A DNA stretch of 64,000 nt from Betaproteobacteria bacterium (GTDB lineage Bacteria > Pseudomonadota > Gammaproteobacteria > Burkholderiales > Burkholderiaceae_F), in NCBI GenBank assembly GCA_016861185.1, contig BOKW01000009.1:112003-176002 (forward strand), given 5' to 3'. How positions within the stretch are numbered: position 1 is the stretch's first letter; every line of letters begins with the position of its first letter. Below, piece after piece: positions 41,478-50,575 of the stretch. The translations under genes and the position numbers were made by a program. The notes beneath the pieces are model-generated. The model saw only the letters and a list, made by a program, of their open reading frames with translations, ran no database searches and was not told where the DNA came from.

Positions 41478-42059
41478 TCAGACGGCGAGCAGTTGCGCGC
41501 GGTAGTGCTTGAGTTCGGCGATCGACTCGTAGATGTCGGCGAGCGCCTCGTGCCGGCTCTTCTTCTCGAAGGCGCGGTAGACGTCGGGTTTCCAGCGCCG
41601 CGCCAGCTCCTTCAGCGTGCTGACGTCGAGGTTGCGATAGTGGAAGTAGGCTTCGAGCCGCGGCATCCAGCGCGCCATGAAGCGGCGATCCTGGCAGATC
41701 GAATTGCCGCACAGCGGCGACTTGCCCTCCGGCACGTAGCGCCGCAGGAAGTCGAGCACGACCGCCTCGGCCGCGGCCTCGTCGAGCGTCGATGCGCGCA
41801 CGCGCTCGGTCAGTCCCGAGCGGGCATGGGTGGCCGTGTTCCACGCGTCCATCGCGGCGAGCACGCGTTCGTCCTGATGCACCGCGAGCGCGGGGCCTTC
41901 GGCGATCAGCTCGAGCTGCGCGTCGGTGACGACGACCGCCACTTCGAGCACGCGGTCCGAATCGGGATTCAGACCGCTCATCTCCATGTCGAGCCAGACC
42001 AGATTGTTCTCGTCGTAGCGCGCGTCGCGTGCCGCGGCCGCGTCGTTGCCCTGTGACAT
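41478..42059 (-). CDS. orn: Oligoribonuclease
   Basis: A 193-residue DEDDh 3'-5' exonuclease: [11 protein letters not shown] (ExoI, Asp and Glu), [15 protein letters not shown] (ExoII) and [16 protein letters not shown] (ExoIII with His and Asp). It degrades RNA di- to pentanucleotides, including pGpG from cyclic di-GMP breakdown, so it completes the turnover begun by EAL proteins. Length and motifs are normal for the family. It is divergent from the M48 protease gene. Confidence 0.95.
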   Translation of the reverse strand: MSQGNDAAAARDARYDENNLVWLDMEMSGLNPDSDRVLEVAVVVTDAQLELIAEGPALAVHQDERVLAAMDAWNTATHARSGLTERVRASTLDEAAAEAVVLDFLRRYVPEGKSPLCGNSICQDRRFMARWMPRLEAYFHYRNLDVSTLKELARRWKPDVYRAFEKKSRHEALADIYESIAELKHYRAQLLAV

Positions 42060-42151
42060 AATTTTTCGCGTTCGTAATGGCGCGCGATTGTCGCACGCGA
42101 CCCCTGCGCAGCCGCCCGGGATCGGGTCCGGGGGCACTCCGATCGGATCTC

Positions 42152-43429
42152 ATGAGCCTTGCGTTTTCGCTGCTTTTCGTCGCTTTCCTGCTGCTGATGG
42201 TGGCGCTGAAGTACTGGCTCGCCGCGCGGCAGATCCGCCACGTGGCCGCGCACGCCGACGCGGTGCCTGCGCAGTTCGCCGAGCGGGTGAGCCTCGAGGC
42301 GCATCGCAAGGCCGCCGCCTACACGATCGCCAAGCAGCGCTTCGGCTTGATCGAAACGGCCGTCGGCACGGCGCTGCTCGTCGCGCTGACGTTGCTCGGC
42401 GGCCTGCAAGCGATCGCCGATGCGCTCGCGGCGCTGCTCGGGCGCGGTTTTCTGTTGCAGGTCGGCGTGGTCGCTGCGGTCGTCGCGCTGGTCAGCCTCG
42501 TCGACATTCCGTTCAGCTGGTACCGCCAGTTCCGCATCGAGCAGGCCTTCGGCTTCAACCGGATGACGCTGCGCGTCTTCTTCTCCGATCTGGCCAAGTC
42601 GGCGCTGCTGGCCGCGCTGCTCGGGCTGCCGGTGCTCGCGGTGGTGCTGTGGCTGATGGAGCGCGCCGGCGACCTGTGGTGGCTGTACGCGTGGGGCGTC
42701 TGGATCGCGTTCAACGCGCTGGTGCTGGTGCTCTATCCGACGGTGATCGCACCGCTGTTCAACAAGTTCGAGCCGCTCGCGGACGCCGCGCTCGCGGATC
42801 GCATCGCGCGGCTGCTGGCGCGCACGGGCTTCTCGAGCAAGGGCGTGTTCGTGATGGACGGCTCGCGCCGCTCGAGCCACGGCAATGCGTACTTCACCGG
42901 GCTGGGCCGCAACAAGCGGATCGTGTTCTTCGATACGCTGGTCGAGCGCCTGCAGCCGCAGGAGATCGAAGCGGTGCTGGCGCACGAGCTGGGGCACTTC
43001 AAGCTCAAGCACATTCGCAAGCGGCTCGCGCTGTCGGCGCTCGCGAGCCTCGGATTCCTCGCGCTGCTCGGCTGGCTCGCTGACCAGACCTGGTTCTACC
43101 AAGGGCTGGGCGTGCAGCCGGCGCTCGACGCGCGCAACGACGGGTTGGCGCTCGTGCTGTTCATCCTGGCCGCTCCCGTGTTCACCTTCGTGCTAGCGCC
43201 GCTCGTCTCCGCGCTGTCGCGCGCGCACGAGTTCGAGGCCGACGCCTTCGCCGCGCGCAACAGCTCGGCGCACGACCTGGTCAGCGCCCTGGTCAAGCTG
43301 TACCAGGACAACGCCGCGACGCTGACGCCCGATCCGCTGCACTCGGCGTTCTACGATTCGCACCCGCCGGCGGCGATCCGCATCGAGCGGCTGCTCGCGC
43401 AGCCGGTTCCCGCCACGGCAGCCGCCTGA
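42152..43429 (+). CDS. M48-family membrane metallopeptidase (Ste24/CAAX type)
   Basis: A 425-residue integral membrane protease with membrane segments at about 5-20, 65-85, 100-120, 150-170, 180-200, 295-315 and 330-355. The zinc motif is HELGH near residue 280 with the third ligand in HEFEADAFAA (about 360). Ste24-like proteins act in membrane quality control. The start is chosen at MSLAFSLL (42152). It is followed after two bases by the pterin dehydratase gene. Confidence 0.9.
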   Translation: MSLAFSLLFVAFLLLMVALKYWLAARQIRHVAAHADAVPAQFAERVSLEAHRKAAAYTIAKQRFGLIETAVGTALLVALTLLGGLQAIADALAALLGRGFLLQVGVVAAVVALVSLVDIPFSWYRQFRIEQAFGFNRMTLRVFFSDLAKSALLAALLGLPVLAVVLWLMERAGDLWWLYAWGVWIAFNALVLVLYPTVIAPLFNKFEPLADAALADRIARLLARTGFSSKGVFVMDGSRRSSHGNAYFTGLGRNKRIVFFDTLVERLQPQEIEAVLAHELGHFKLKHIRKRLALSALASLGFLALLGWLADQTWFYQGLGVQPALDARNDGLALVLFILAAPVFTFVLAPLVSALSRAHEFEADAFAARNSSAHDLVSALVKLYQDNAATLTPDPLHSAFYDSHPPAAIRIERLLAQPVPATAAA

Positions 43430-43431
43430 AC

Positions 43432-43788
43432 ATGTTCAGCCGCGAAGAGCTGCTCGCGCGCCACTGCCGCCCGCTCGAAGGCGGGGGTGCGATGGCGCCG
43501 GCCGAAGTGCAGGCGCAGCTCGCCGTGCTCGACGGCTGGGGGCTGGTCGACGACTGCATTGTGCGGACCTATCGCTTCGACGACTATCACCAGACGATCG
43601 CCTTCGTCAACGCGCTCGCCGAGATGATCCACCGCGAGGACCATCACCCGGAGCTGATCGTCTCCTACAACCGCTGCGAAGTGCGCTTCAACACGCACTC
43701 GGTCAAGGGCATCTCGGAGAACGATTTCATCTGCGCGGCCAAGGCCGACGCGATCTACGCGCAGCGCGCAGGCCGGCGCACCGCATGA
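43432..43788 (+). CDS. phhB: Pterin-4a-carbinolamine dehydratase
   Basis: A 118-residue protein with the family signature EDHHPEL, preceded by FVNALAEMIHR and followed by FNTHSVKGISENDF. It dehydrates the 4a-hydroxy-pterin formed by aromatic amino-acid hydroxylases. No hydroxylase gene is adjacent, so it may act elsewhere or have another role. It is coupled to rsgA by ATGA. Confidence 0.92.
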   Translation: MFSREELLARHCRPLEGGGAMAPAEVQAQLAVLDGWGLVDDCIVRTYRFDDYHQTIAFVNALAEMIHREDHHPELIVSYNRCEVRFNTHSVKGISENDFICAAKADAIYAQRAGRRTA

Positions 43789-44684
43789 AGCCGGCGCGCG
43801 TCGCCGGTGCCTTCGAAGCGCGCGTGGTGGCCGCCTACGGCCGCCGGTTCCTGGTACGCGATGCGACAGGGCGCACCTGGCTCGCGAGCCGGCGCGGCAA
43901 GCGCGGCGACGTGATTGTCGGCGATCGCGTGCATTGCACGGCCGCGGGCGCGGACAACGCGGCGATCGAGTCGATCGAGCCGCGCCGCAGCCTGCTGTTT
44001 CGCGCCGACGCCTTGCGGACCAAGGAACTCGCGGCCAACATCGACCAGGTCGCGATCGTGTTCGCGCCGCAGCCCGCCTTCAACCTGCACTTCGTCTGGC
44101 GCGCACTGGTCGCTGCGCGCGCCGCGGGAATCGGGCGGCTGGTCGTGCTGAACAAAACGGACCTGCCCGACGCCGGCGGCGCGCGCGCCGCGCTCGATGA
44201 ACTGGCTGCGCTCGGCGAACGGACGATCGCCGTCTCCGCCAAAGCGTCGCCGGAGGAAGCGCGCGCGCAGCTCGCGGCCGAGTTCGCGCAGCGGGCCACG
44301 CTGCTGGTCGGCCAGTCGGGCATGGGTAAGTCGACGATCCTCAACCTGCTCGTGCCCGACGCGAACGCGCGCACGCGCGAGTATTCGGTAAAGCTCAACC
44401 AGGGCAAGCAGACCACGACCGCGTCGCGCTGGTTCGCTTTCGGCGCCGGCGGCGCGATCGTCGACTCGCCGGGTTTCCAGGCGTTCGGACTCGCGCATCT
44501 GTCGATCGAACAGCTCGCCGCCTGTCTGCCCGAGTTCGCGCCGCATCTCGGCCGTTGCCGCTTCAACGACTGCCGCCATCTCGAAGAGCCCGACTGCGCG
44601 GTGCGCGCTGCGGTCGACGCCGGCGCGATCGCCCCGGCCCGATACGCCTTCTATCGCCAGCTTGCAACCGAGAGCGCGCGATGA
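43785..44684 (+). CDS. rsgA: Small ribosomal subunit biogenesis GTPase RsgA
   Basis: A 299-residue circularly permuted GTPase: OB fold (1-70), NKTD (about 122), the P loop GQSGMGKST (about 180) after it, DSPGF, and the C-terminal zinc-binding CRFNDCRHLEEPDC. It checks late 30S maturation. Coupled on both sides (ATGA). Confidence 0.95.
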   Translation: MKPARVAGAFEARVVAAYGRRFLVRDATGRTWLASRRGKRGDVIVGDRVHCTAAGADNAAIESIEPRRSLLFRADALRTKELAANIDQVAIVFAPQPAFNLHFVWRALVAARAAGIGRLVVLNKTDLPDAGGARAALDELAALGERTIAVSAKASPEEARAQLAAEFAQRATLLVGQSGMGKSTILNLLVPDANARTREYSVKLNQGKQTTTASRWFAFGAGGAIVDSPGFQAFGLAHLSIEQLAACLPEFAPHLGRCRFNDCRHLEEPDCAVRAAVDAGAIAPARYAFYRQLATESAR

Positions 44685-44989
44685 AGCTGCTGCTGCGCTG
44701 TGATCACGCGCTGCAGGCGGCGCACTTCGCCAACGCGCTCGCCGCAGCCGGCATCCGCTGCGAAGTGCGCAACACGACGCTGGCGGGCGCGATCGGCGAC
44801 ATCCCGTGGCTCGAATGCGCGCCGCAGCTCTGGCTGCTCGACGACCTGGACGAATACCGCGCACGCGAGCTGCTGAACGATCTGACGCGCCAGGTCGCCG
44901 GACCGCCGTGGCGCTGCACCTCGTGCGGGGAACAGCTCGAACCGCAGTTCGGCGCCTGCTGGAAGTGCGGTGCACCTCGCCCGGCCTGA
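44681..44989 (+). CDS. DUF2007-type protein with zinc ribbon
   Basis: A 102-residue protein: an N-terminal DUF2007-like alpha/beta fold (ALQAAHFANALAAAGIRCEVRN) and a C-terminal rubredoxin-like ribbon (CTSCGEQLEPQFGACWKCG). Proteins of this type are called putative signal transducers; no activity is established. It ends the rsgA operon, 10 bases before a convergent gene. Confidence 0.85.
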   Translation: MKLLLRCDHALQAAHFANALAAAGIRCEVRNTTLAGAIGDIPWLECAPQLWLLDDLDEYRARELLNDLTRQVAGPPWRCTSCGEQLEPQFGACWKCGAPRPA

Positions 44990-44999
44990 GGCGCGCCGC

Positions 45000-45977
45000 T
45001 CAGAACAGCCAGGCCGCGAGCGTCAGTAGCAGCAGCAGGATCAGCCACAGCACGAGCGCGCGCCAGACCAGGCCGACGACGGAACGCAGCGTGCGCGGCT
45101 CGGGTTCCGCGAGCGCCGCGTTTTCCTGCCCTGCTTCGTCGAAGTAGCGCGCAGTCTCCGCCTCGCTCATGATGCGCGCGCCGATCGCCCCGCTCGCCGC
45201 GCCGAGGATCAGCGTGCGCGAGTCGGGCCCCGGTACGCCCCGGATCGAGTCCGGGGCCGAAGGCACGCGCGCCACCTGGCGCCAGCAGTAGATCGCACCC
45301 TCGAAGTCGCCGACGATCGCGAAGCCGAGCGCCGTCATGCGCGCCGGCAACCAGTCGATCCACGCGAAGCCGCGACGCGCAAAGTGACCGAAGCGGTCGG
45401 GCGTCAGCGCGCCGGCCGGCGGACGGTTCCAGCGGCGCGCGAGATAGTCGGCCAGACGGTAGACCACCGGTCCGACGGGACCCGGCAGCAGCACGAACCA
45501 GACGAGAACGCCGAAGACATGGCGGTGCGACAGCAGCAGCCCGAACTCGATCGACTGCCGCACGATCTCGGCGGCGTCGAGATCGGCGGCGTTGTAGCCC
45601 TCCTCGTGCGGGCTCTTCCACGCCGTCAGCTCGCGCCGCGCAGTGGCCAGGTCGCCGTTGTCGAGCGCGACCTGGATCTCCGTGAAGTGATGGCTGAACT
45701 GGCGGAAGCCGAGCGTCAGATAGAGCACGCCGACGTTGACCGCGAGCGCGACGATCCACGAGATCGAAGCCGCGATCCAGTAGACGGCGCCGACCGCGAG
45801 CGCGGCGCCGCCGACGACCAGCAGCCATGCGTACATGCCGTGACGGCGGCGGCCGGCGTTGAGGTGCTGCTGCGCGCCGTCGGCGATCGCCTCGACCGTG
45901 CCCGACAGCGGATGCTGCGCGGGCAGCGCGCGCAGCTGCTCGAGGATCAGCGTCAGAACAAGCGCAAGCCAGACCAC
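45000..45977 (-). CDS. CobD/CbiB-family membrane protein
   Basis: A 325-residue protein with membrane segments near 1-18, 50-90, 155-175, 210-225 and 305-325, similar to the CobD/CbiB or AmpE-like proteins of Betaproteobacteria. FAWIDWLPARMTALGFAIVGDFEGA is characteristic. No cobalamin genes are nearby, so a role in cobinamide synthesis is unlikely; its function is not established. Codons around residues 240-252 contain a dispersed palindrome (45223-45260) that seems to be an in-frame insertion. GTG start. Confidence 0.8.
   Translation of the reverse strand: MVWLALVLTLILEQLRALPAQHPLSGTVEAIADGAQQHLNAGRRRHGMYAWLLVVGGAALAVGAVYWIAASISWIVALAVNVGVLYLTLGFRQFSHHFTEIQVALDNGDLATARRELTAWKSPHEEGYNAADLDAAEIVRQSIEFGLLLSHRHVFGVLVWFVLLPGPVGPVVYRLADYLARRWNRPPAGALTPDRFGHFARRGFAWIDWLPARMTALGFAIVGDFEGAIYCWRQVARVPSAPDSIRGVPGPDSRTLILGAASGAIGARIMSEAETARYFDEAGQENAALAEPEPRTLRSVVGLVWRALVLWLILLLLLTLAAWLF
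45223..45260. repeat. Dispersed palindrome inside the CobD-like gene
   Basis: Arms TCGGGCCCCGG and CCGGGGCCGA around a spacer containing CCCCGGATCGAGTCC. It encodes the in-frame stretch PDSIRGVPGPDSR. A related fragment lies in the orn upstream region (42112-42133). Confidence 0.5.
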
Positions 45978-46023
45978 GTGCGTCTCCGATCCCGGCCGAT
46001 TCTAGGGTGAAGCGGCGCCCGCT

Positions 46024-46749
46024 TCAGGCGCGCAGGAAGTGATAGAAGTTGCGCAGCATCGCCGCGGTCGCGCCCCAGATGAAGTAGCGCCGCGCGGCCG
46101 TGTACGGCATCGCGTAGAAGGTCCGGGCGAGCGTGCCCAGGTCGACGCGGCGACGCTCGTGATTGACGGGGTCCATCAGGAACGCCAGCGGCACCTCGAA
46201 GGCCTCGGCCACCTCGAATGCGTCGAGCGCGAGCGAGAAGTCGCGCTCGATCAGCCCGACGACGGGCGTGACCAGATAGCTCGTTGCGGTCACGTACTGC
46301 GGCAGCGTGCCGACGACGTCGACGACGCCGGGTGCCAGCCCGATTTCCTCGAACGACTCGCGCAGCGCGGTCGCCACCGGCGTCGGATCCTCTTCCTCGA
46401 CGCGACCGCCGGGGAAGCTGATCTGCCCGGCATGATCGTGCAGATGCGCGGTGCGCTGCGTCAGCAGCACCGACACGCCTTCCTCGCGCACGACGAGCGG
46501 AACCAGCACCGCCGCCGGCCGCGGCGGCGCTTCGAGGTTGTACAGCCGGCCGTCGGTCGTGATCTCGGGCTGCCACGCGGGGGGTCGCGCGAAGCGCGAA
46601 CGCAGCGCTGCAGCCGTCAGCCGTTCGCGTTCGACCGCGGTACCGCGCACCGCGGGATCGTCGAAGCCGGGGTCGAGCGGGATCGTCTCCGGATCGAACA
46701 GCGGACGGCGCGGCGTGCGCCGCAGCGGATCGGCTGCGAGGTCCGACAT
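46024..46749 (-). CDS. NUDIX hydrolase, coenzyme A pyrophosphatase-like
   Basis: A 241-residue protein with a complete Nudix box (GGRVEEEDPTPVATALRESF then EEIG, about 118-140) and, just before it, TQRTAHLHDHAGQISFPGG, the LLTxR and PGG wording of the CoA-pyrophosphatase subgroup. It would cleave CoA or related dinucleotides to control their level. The ending FIWGATAAMLRNFYHFL is typical. Confidence 0.9.
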   Translation of the reverse strand: MSDLAADPLRRTPRRPLFDPETIPLDPGFDDPAVRGTAVERERLTAAALRSRFARPPAWQPEITTDGRLYNLEAPPRPAAVLVPLVVREEGVSVLLTQRTAHLHDHAGQISFPGGRVEEEDPTPVATALRESFEEIGLAPGVVDVVGTLPQYVTATSYLVTPVVGLIERDFSLALDAFEVAEAFEVPLAFLMDPVNHERRRVDLGTLARTFYAMPYTAARRYFIWGATAAMLRNFYHFLRA

Positions 46750-46795
46750 CGTGAATGCCGCGCCGGCGAACGACCGCGCGGCGCGGTGGATCCGT

Positions 46796-47170
46796 CTACT
46801 CGACGCCCTTGGTCGCGAGCTTCTCGCGGATGCGCGCCGACTTGCCCGAACGATCGCGCAGGTAGTACAGCTTGGCGCGGCGCACGTCGCCGCGGCGCTT
46901 GACCTCGATCGAAGCGATCGTCGGCGAGTAGAGCTGGAAGGTCCGCTCGACGCCCTCGCCGCTCGAGATCTTGCGCACGACGAAGGAACTGTTCAGCCCG
47001 CGGCTGCGTTTGCCGATCACCACGCCTTCGTACGCCTGCACGCGTTTGCGCGTGCCTTCGACAACGTTGACGTTGACGACCACCGTGTCGCCGGGCGCAA
47101 AGTCCGGAATCGACTTGTTCGCGGTCAAGCGGGCGACTTCTTCCTTTTCGAGCTGCTGGATCAGATCCAT
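46796..47170 (-). CDS. rplS: 50S ribosomal protein L19
   Basis: A 124-residue protein: [49 protein letters not shown] and [18 protein letters not shown]. It is the last gene of the rpsP-rimM-trmD-rplS operon. The start at 47170 has AGGAG six bases upstream; the ATG two codons earlier sits right against that site and is rejected. Confidence 0.97.
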   Translation of the reverse strand: MDLIQQLEKEEVARLTANKSIPDFAPGDTVVVNVNVVEGTRKRVQAYEGVVIGKRSRGLNSSFVVRKISSGEGVERTFQLYSPTIASIEVKRRGDVRRAKLYYLRDRSGKSARIREKLATKGVE

Positions 47171-47179
47171 CTTCATCTC

Positions 47180-48034
47180 CTAGACCATCGTGACGCGGCC
47201 GTTGTATGCGGAGGCTTCCGCCTTGTTCGCCGCCTCAGAGGATGGGGCCTTCACGTCCGCCGCCGGCGCGATACCGGCGGCACCCCGCGCATCGCTGCGC
47301 AACACCTGTTCGTCGTTCGCGCTCAACAGACCGAGCTGCCGCGCGCGTTCGATCAATTCCGGCCGCAGCCGCGCAGTGCGCGCCAGCGACTGCGCGCGGC
47401 GCCACTGCGCGATCTGCGCATGGTGCCCGGACAGCAGCACCGCCGGCACCGCGCGACCGCGCCACACTTCGGGGCGCGAATAATGCGGCGCGTCCAGCAG
47501 ACCGTGCGCGAACGACTCGTCGGCCGCAGACGCTTCCTTCAGTGCGCCGGGAAGCTGGCGGACCACGGCGTCGATCAGCGCCATCGCGGCGATTTCGCCG
47601 CCGGACAGCACGAAGTCGCCGACCGACACTTCCTCGTCGACATACGTGTCGAGGAAGCGCTGGTCGATGCCCTCGTAGCGGCCGCACACGAGCACCACGC
47701 CTTCGTCGCCCGCCGCGAGCGCGCGTACGCGCGCATCGGTCAGCGGCGCGCCGGCGGCGGACAGCGCGATGACGCGCGTGGCCGCGATGCCGGCCGCGCG
47801 CTGTGCCGCGCGCGCGGCGTCGACCGCGTCCGCGAGCGGCTCGGCCAGCATCACCATGCCCGGCCCGCCGCCGAACGGGCGGTCGTCGACGGTGCGATGG
47901 TTGTCGTGCGTGAAATCGCGCGGATTCCACGTCGCGAGCTGCCACAGCCCCGCTTCGAACGCGCGGCGCGTGATGCCGTGCGCCGTCAACGCCTCGAACA
48001 TCGGCGCAAACAGCGTGATCACGTCGAACCGCAT
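47180..48034 (-). CDS. trmD: tRNA (guanine-37-N1)-methyltransferase
   Basis: A 284-residue SPOUT methyltransferase with the knot motifs [10 protein letters not shown] and [20 protein letters not shown], and FGGGPGMVM near residue 55. It methylates G37 in tRNAs reading CUN, CCN and CGG codons and prevents frameshifts. The last 30 residues are a charged extension beyond the usual end. Operon with rimM and rplS. Confidence 0.96.
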   Translation of the reverse strand: MRFDVITLFAPMFEALTAHGITRRAFEAGLWQLATWNPRDFTHDNHRTVDDRPFGGGPGMVMLAEPLADAVDAARAAQRAAGIAATRVIALSAAGAPLTDARVRALAAGDEGVVLVCGRYEGIDQRFLDTYVDEEVSVGDFVLSGGEIAAMALIDAVVRQLPGALKEASAADESFAHGLLDAPHYSRPEVWRGRAVPAVLLSGHHAQIAQWRRAQSLARTARLRPELIERARQLGLLSANDEQVLRSDARGAAGIAPAADVKAPSSEAANKAEASAYNGRVTMV

Positions 48035-48044
48035 CGCTCCTGCC

Positions 48045-48563
48045 TCACCACTCCGCTTCCCAGTCGACCTCGATCCGGCGCTGCGCCGGGTCGATGCGAT
48101 CGACGTACGCATCGACCAGCGGCACCAGCAAGGTCGTACCGGCGCCGCCGACTTCCAGCAGGTCCTGCGCGCCGTTGCTGCGCAGGCCCCGCACTTCGCC
48201 CAGTTCGACGCCGCGTCGGTTGACGACGCGCGCGCCGATCAGATCGACCCAGTAATACCGCCCCGGCGCGAGCGCCGGGAAATCTTCGCGCGCCACCGCG
48301 ATCGTCGCGCCTTTCAGCGCATCGGCCGCCTCCGGCGAATCGCAGCCCTCCCATTTGGCGAGCAGCAGCGCCGCATGACGGCGGAGCGCGGTGACCGCGA
48401 GCCGCCGGGGCGCACCCTCGCGCAGCAGCCACCAATTGCGCGTCGCGCGCAGCACCTCGGCGTCGGCGTCGTACGGCGCGATCCTCACCCAACCCTTGAC
48501 GCCGTAGGCGCCGCGCACGGCGCCGAGTTCGACCAGCGTGCAACGCGGCGCGTCATCCAACAT
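48045..48563 (-). CDS. rimM: Ribosome maturation factor RimM
   Basis: A 172-residue protein with the RimM N-terminal barrel ([19 protein letters not shown]) and PRC-like C-terminal barrel ([32 protein letters not shown]). It assists late assembly of the 30S head with ribosomal protein S19. The ATG at 48563 follows GAGAA. It lies between rpsP and trmD as usual. Confidence 0.95.
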   Translation of the reverse strand: MLDDAPRCTLVELGAVRGAYGVKGWVRIAPYDADAEVLRATRNWWLLREGAPRRLAVTALRRHAALLLAKWEGCDSPEAADALKGATIAVAREDFPALAPGRYYWVDLIGARVVNRRGVELGEVRGLRSNGAQDLLEVGGAGTTLLVPLVDAYVDRIDPAQRRIEVDWEAEW

Positions 48564-48598
48564 TTCTCGCGCGGCGCGCACTGCGCGCGCGCCCAAGC

Positions 48599-48850
48599 TC
48601 AGGCGGTGGCCTTGCCGAACTCCTTCACGAGCCGCGCGACCGTCGGGCTCAACTGCGCGCCGACGCCCTGCCAGTACTGCAGGCGATCGGCGGCCACGCG
48701 GAACTTCGGCTCGTTTTCCGCCGCGACCGGGTTGTAGAAGCCGACGCGCTCGATGAAGCGGCCGTCGCGCGGATTGCGCGAGTCGGTCGCGACGATGTTG
48801 AAGAACGGACGCTTCTTGGCGCCGCCGCGGGCCAGGCGAATCACGACCAT
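48599..48850 (-). CDS. rpsP: 30S ribosomal protein S16
   Basis: An 83-residue protein: [20 protein letters not shown] and [13 protein letters not shown] are the family signature. It is first in the rpsP-rimM-trmD-rplS operon, with AAGGAA before the ATG. Confidence 0.97.
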   Translation of the reverse strand: MVVIRLARGGAKKRPFFNIVATDSRNPRDGRFIERVGFYNPVAAENEPKFRVAADRLQYWQGVGAQLSPTVARLVKEFGKATA

Positions 48851-48946
48851 GAATTTTTCCTTTGCGAATCCAGAACTTGCGCTTGCGCGAAAAGGTCGAG
48901 ATTGTAGCCGTGCGCCCCTGCCCGGGCAAGCTGCGCGCAGTACCTC

Positions 48947-50098
48947 TCAGTAGCTGCTGGTCAGCCCGACCCCGGCCGTCGCGCGGCGGCTGTCGTAGGT
49001 GTCGGCATTCGAGTCGACCCGCGTGTACGCGACCGAGAGGCGCGGCGCCAGCCCGAAGATCGACCATTCGCGCAGCGTGAAGTCCACCCCGATCACCCCC
49101 GACACATCGCGCCGCACGCGCGTGAAACCGGGCTCGATCGCGCCGTATTTCGCCAACCCGACGCCGGTGCGCGCCTCGACGATGACGCCGCCGCGGAATT
49201 CGCGCAGCCAGTTCGCGCGCAGTTCGCCGTAGTCGAAGCCGCGCCAGTCGTCGCTTGCTCGGCTCGCGCCAAGCGTCGCGCCGACGCCGTAGGCGATCGA
49301 GCCAGGGCGCACCCAGCGCAGGTCCGAGAAGAGATACGCTTGGTTGGCGGTCGCGCCTTTCAGATCGGTGAACTCGATCCGCCGCGCAAGCGCCGTCGTG
49401 CTCCAAGTCAGTTCATGGTCGACGTAGAACGTCGCCCCGCCCTGCAGCAGTCCGCCGGTGGACCAGTGGCGGCGCTGGTACTGCGAGGCGAGCACACCGA
49501 GCTCGGCCGTGTACGTCGTGCGCTGCGCGCGGAAAACGCGTCCCGCGCTGGCCTGCCCGAACAGGAAGTCGTCGAGCCGGCCGCCGTAGTCGCGCCAGTC
49601 GACCGTTCCGCGCGCAAAGTTGCGCAGATCGTCGCCAAGCGCGAGCCGCCCGCTGGCGACGACACCGAGTCCGTAGCTGCTGTCGCCGGTCACGGTCGAT
49701 GCGTTGCCCGCCGCGTCGACCACCGTGCGGCTGCGCACCGGCGGCAGCGTATTGATCGCGAAGCTCGCCGTGGTCGACGCTTCCCGGATCCGCCGCAGGT
49801 CGAGCAGCGCGCGGTCCTTCTGCGCCGGGGTCAGTTCGGCGCCGAGGGCGAGTTCGAGGTGATAGCGCGCGGCGGCGAGATCGCCCGCCTGCTCGAGCGC
49901 GAACGCCAGCTCGAGCCGCGCTTCGCCGTTGCCCGGGTCGCGCGCAAGAATCGCGCGCAGCGCCGCGATCGCCTCGTCGAACCGGCCGGCCGCGCGCAGT
50001 TGCTGCGCCGACTGCAGCGGCGTGCCGGCCGGCAGCTGCGCAGCGGCGCTCGTGCAGGCAAGGAGAAGCAGGCAGCAGACCACTCGCCGCAGCTGCAT
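48947..50098 (-). CDS. Outer-membrane protein with TPR and barrel, Slam-like (DUF560)
   Basis: A 383-residue protein with a signal peptide (1-21) and two TPRs at about 25-95 (LRAAGRFDEAIAALRAILARD). A predicted 14-strand barrel follows from about 110 to the end (TSSY terminus). This is the architecture of surface lipoprotein assembly modifiers, which move lipoproteins to the cell surface. It is somewhat shorter than the best-known members. If that is right it could act on the NHL lipoproteins, but this is speculation. Confidence 0.65.
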   Translation of the reverse strand: MQLRRVVCCLLLLACTSAAAQLPAGTPLQSAQQLRAAGRFDEAIAALRAILARDPGNGEARLELAFALEQAGDLAAARYHLELALGAELTPAQKDRALLDLRRIREASTTASFAINTLPPVRSRTVVDAAGNASTVTGDSSYGLGVVASGRLALGDDLRNFARGTVDWRDYGGRLDDFLFGQASAGRVFRAQRTTYTAELGVLASQYQRRHWSTGGLLQGGATFYVDHELTWSTTALARRIEFTDLKGATANQAYLFSDLRWVRPGSIAYGVGATLGASRASDDWRGFDYGELRANWLREFRGGVIVEARTGVGLAKYGAIEPGFTRVRRDVSGVIGVDFTLREWSIFGLAPRLSVAYTRVDSNADTYDSRRATAGVGLTSSY

Positions 50099-50161
50099 CG
50101 TCGTTCTTCCTCGTCCGGTCGTGTCCGTATCATAGGGGCGCTCGTCTGTCCGCTCTCGCAC

Positions 50162-50569
50162 GTGAACTTCCGTCACAAGGCACTGGCGGCGCTGCTCGCC
50201 GCGGCCGCCGGCGCGCTCGGCGCGCATCGCATCTATCTCGGACAGCGACTGTGGTGGCTGCCGCTCGCGGTCAGTCTGACCATGCTTCCGCTGCTCGTCG
50301 GCGTGCGCAACTGGTACCAGTCGCCGGCCTTCTTCGTGCTGATGATCCCGGTGATCGCCGGCTTCATCGAAGCGCTCGTGATCGCGCTGACGCCCGACGA
50401 GCGCTTCGACGCGCGCTTCAACGCGCACGTCGAGCGCCGCAACCGCAGCGGATGGGATGCGGTGCTGGTTGCGATCGCTGCGCTGATGGTCGGCGCGACG
50501 ATCCTGATGACGACGATCGCGCTGCTGTTCCAAACTTACTTCGAGCACACGCTCGGCATGGCGCGCTGA
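50162..50569 (+). CDS. Small TM2-like membrane protein
   Basis: A 135-residue protein with hydrophobic segments at about 7-20, 30-45, 55-75 and 100-125. The start KALAALLAAAAGALGAHRIYLG resembles the TM2 domain (small membrane pair with a GxHRFYLG turn). GTG start, divergent from the barrel gene. Function unknown. Confidence 0.7.
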   Translation: MNFRHKALAALLAAAAGALGAHRIYLGQRLWWLPLAVSLTMLPLLVGVRNWYQSPAFFVLMIPVIAGFIEALVIALTPDERFDARFNAHVERRNRSGWDAVLVAIAALMVGATILMTTIALLFQTYFEHTLGMAR

Positions 50570-50575
50570 CCGGCG

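Noticed and set aside
45000..45977. Cobalamin biosynthesis CobD
   Set aside because: No other cobalamin genes nearby and the sequence fits the CobD/CbiB-family or AmpE-like proteins conserved beside NUDIX and rplS in Betaproteobacteria.
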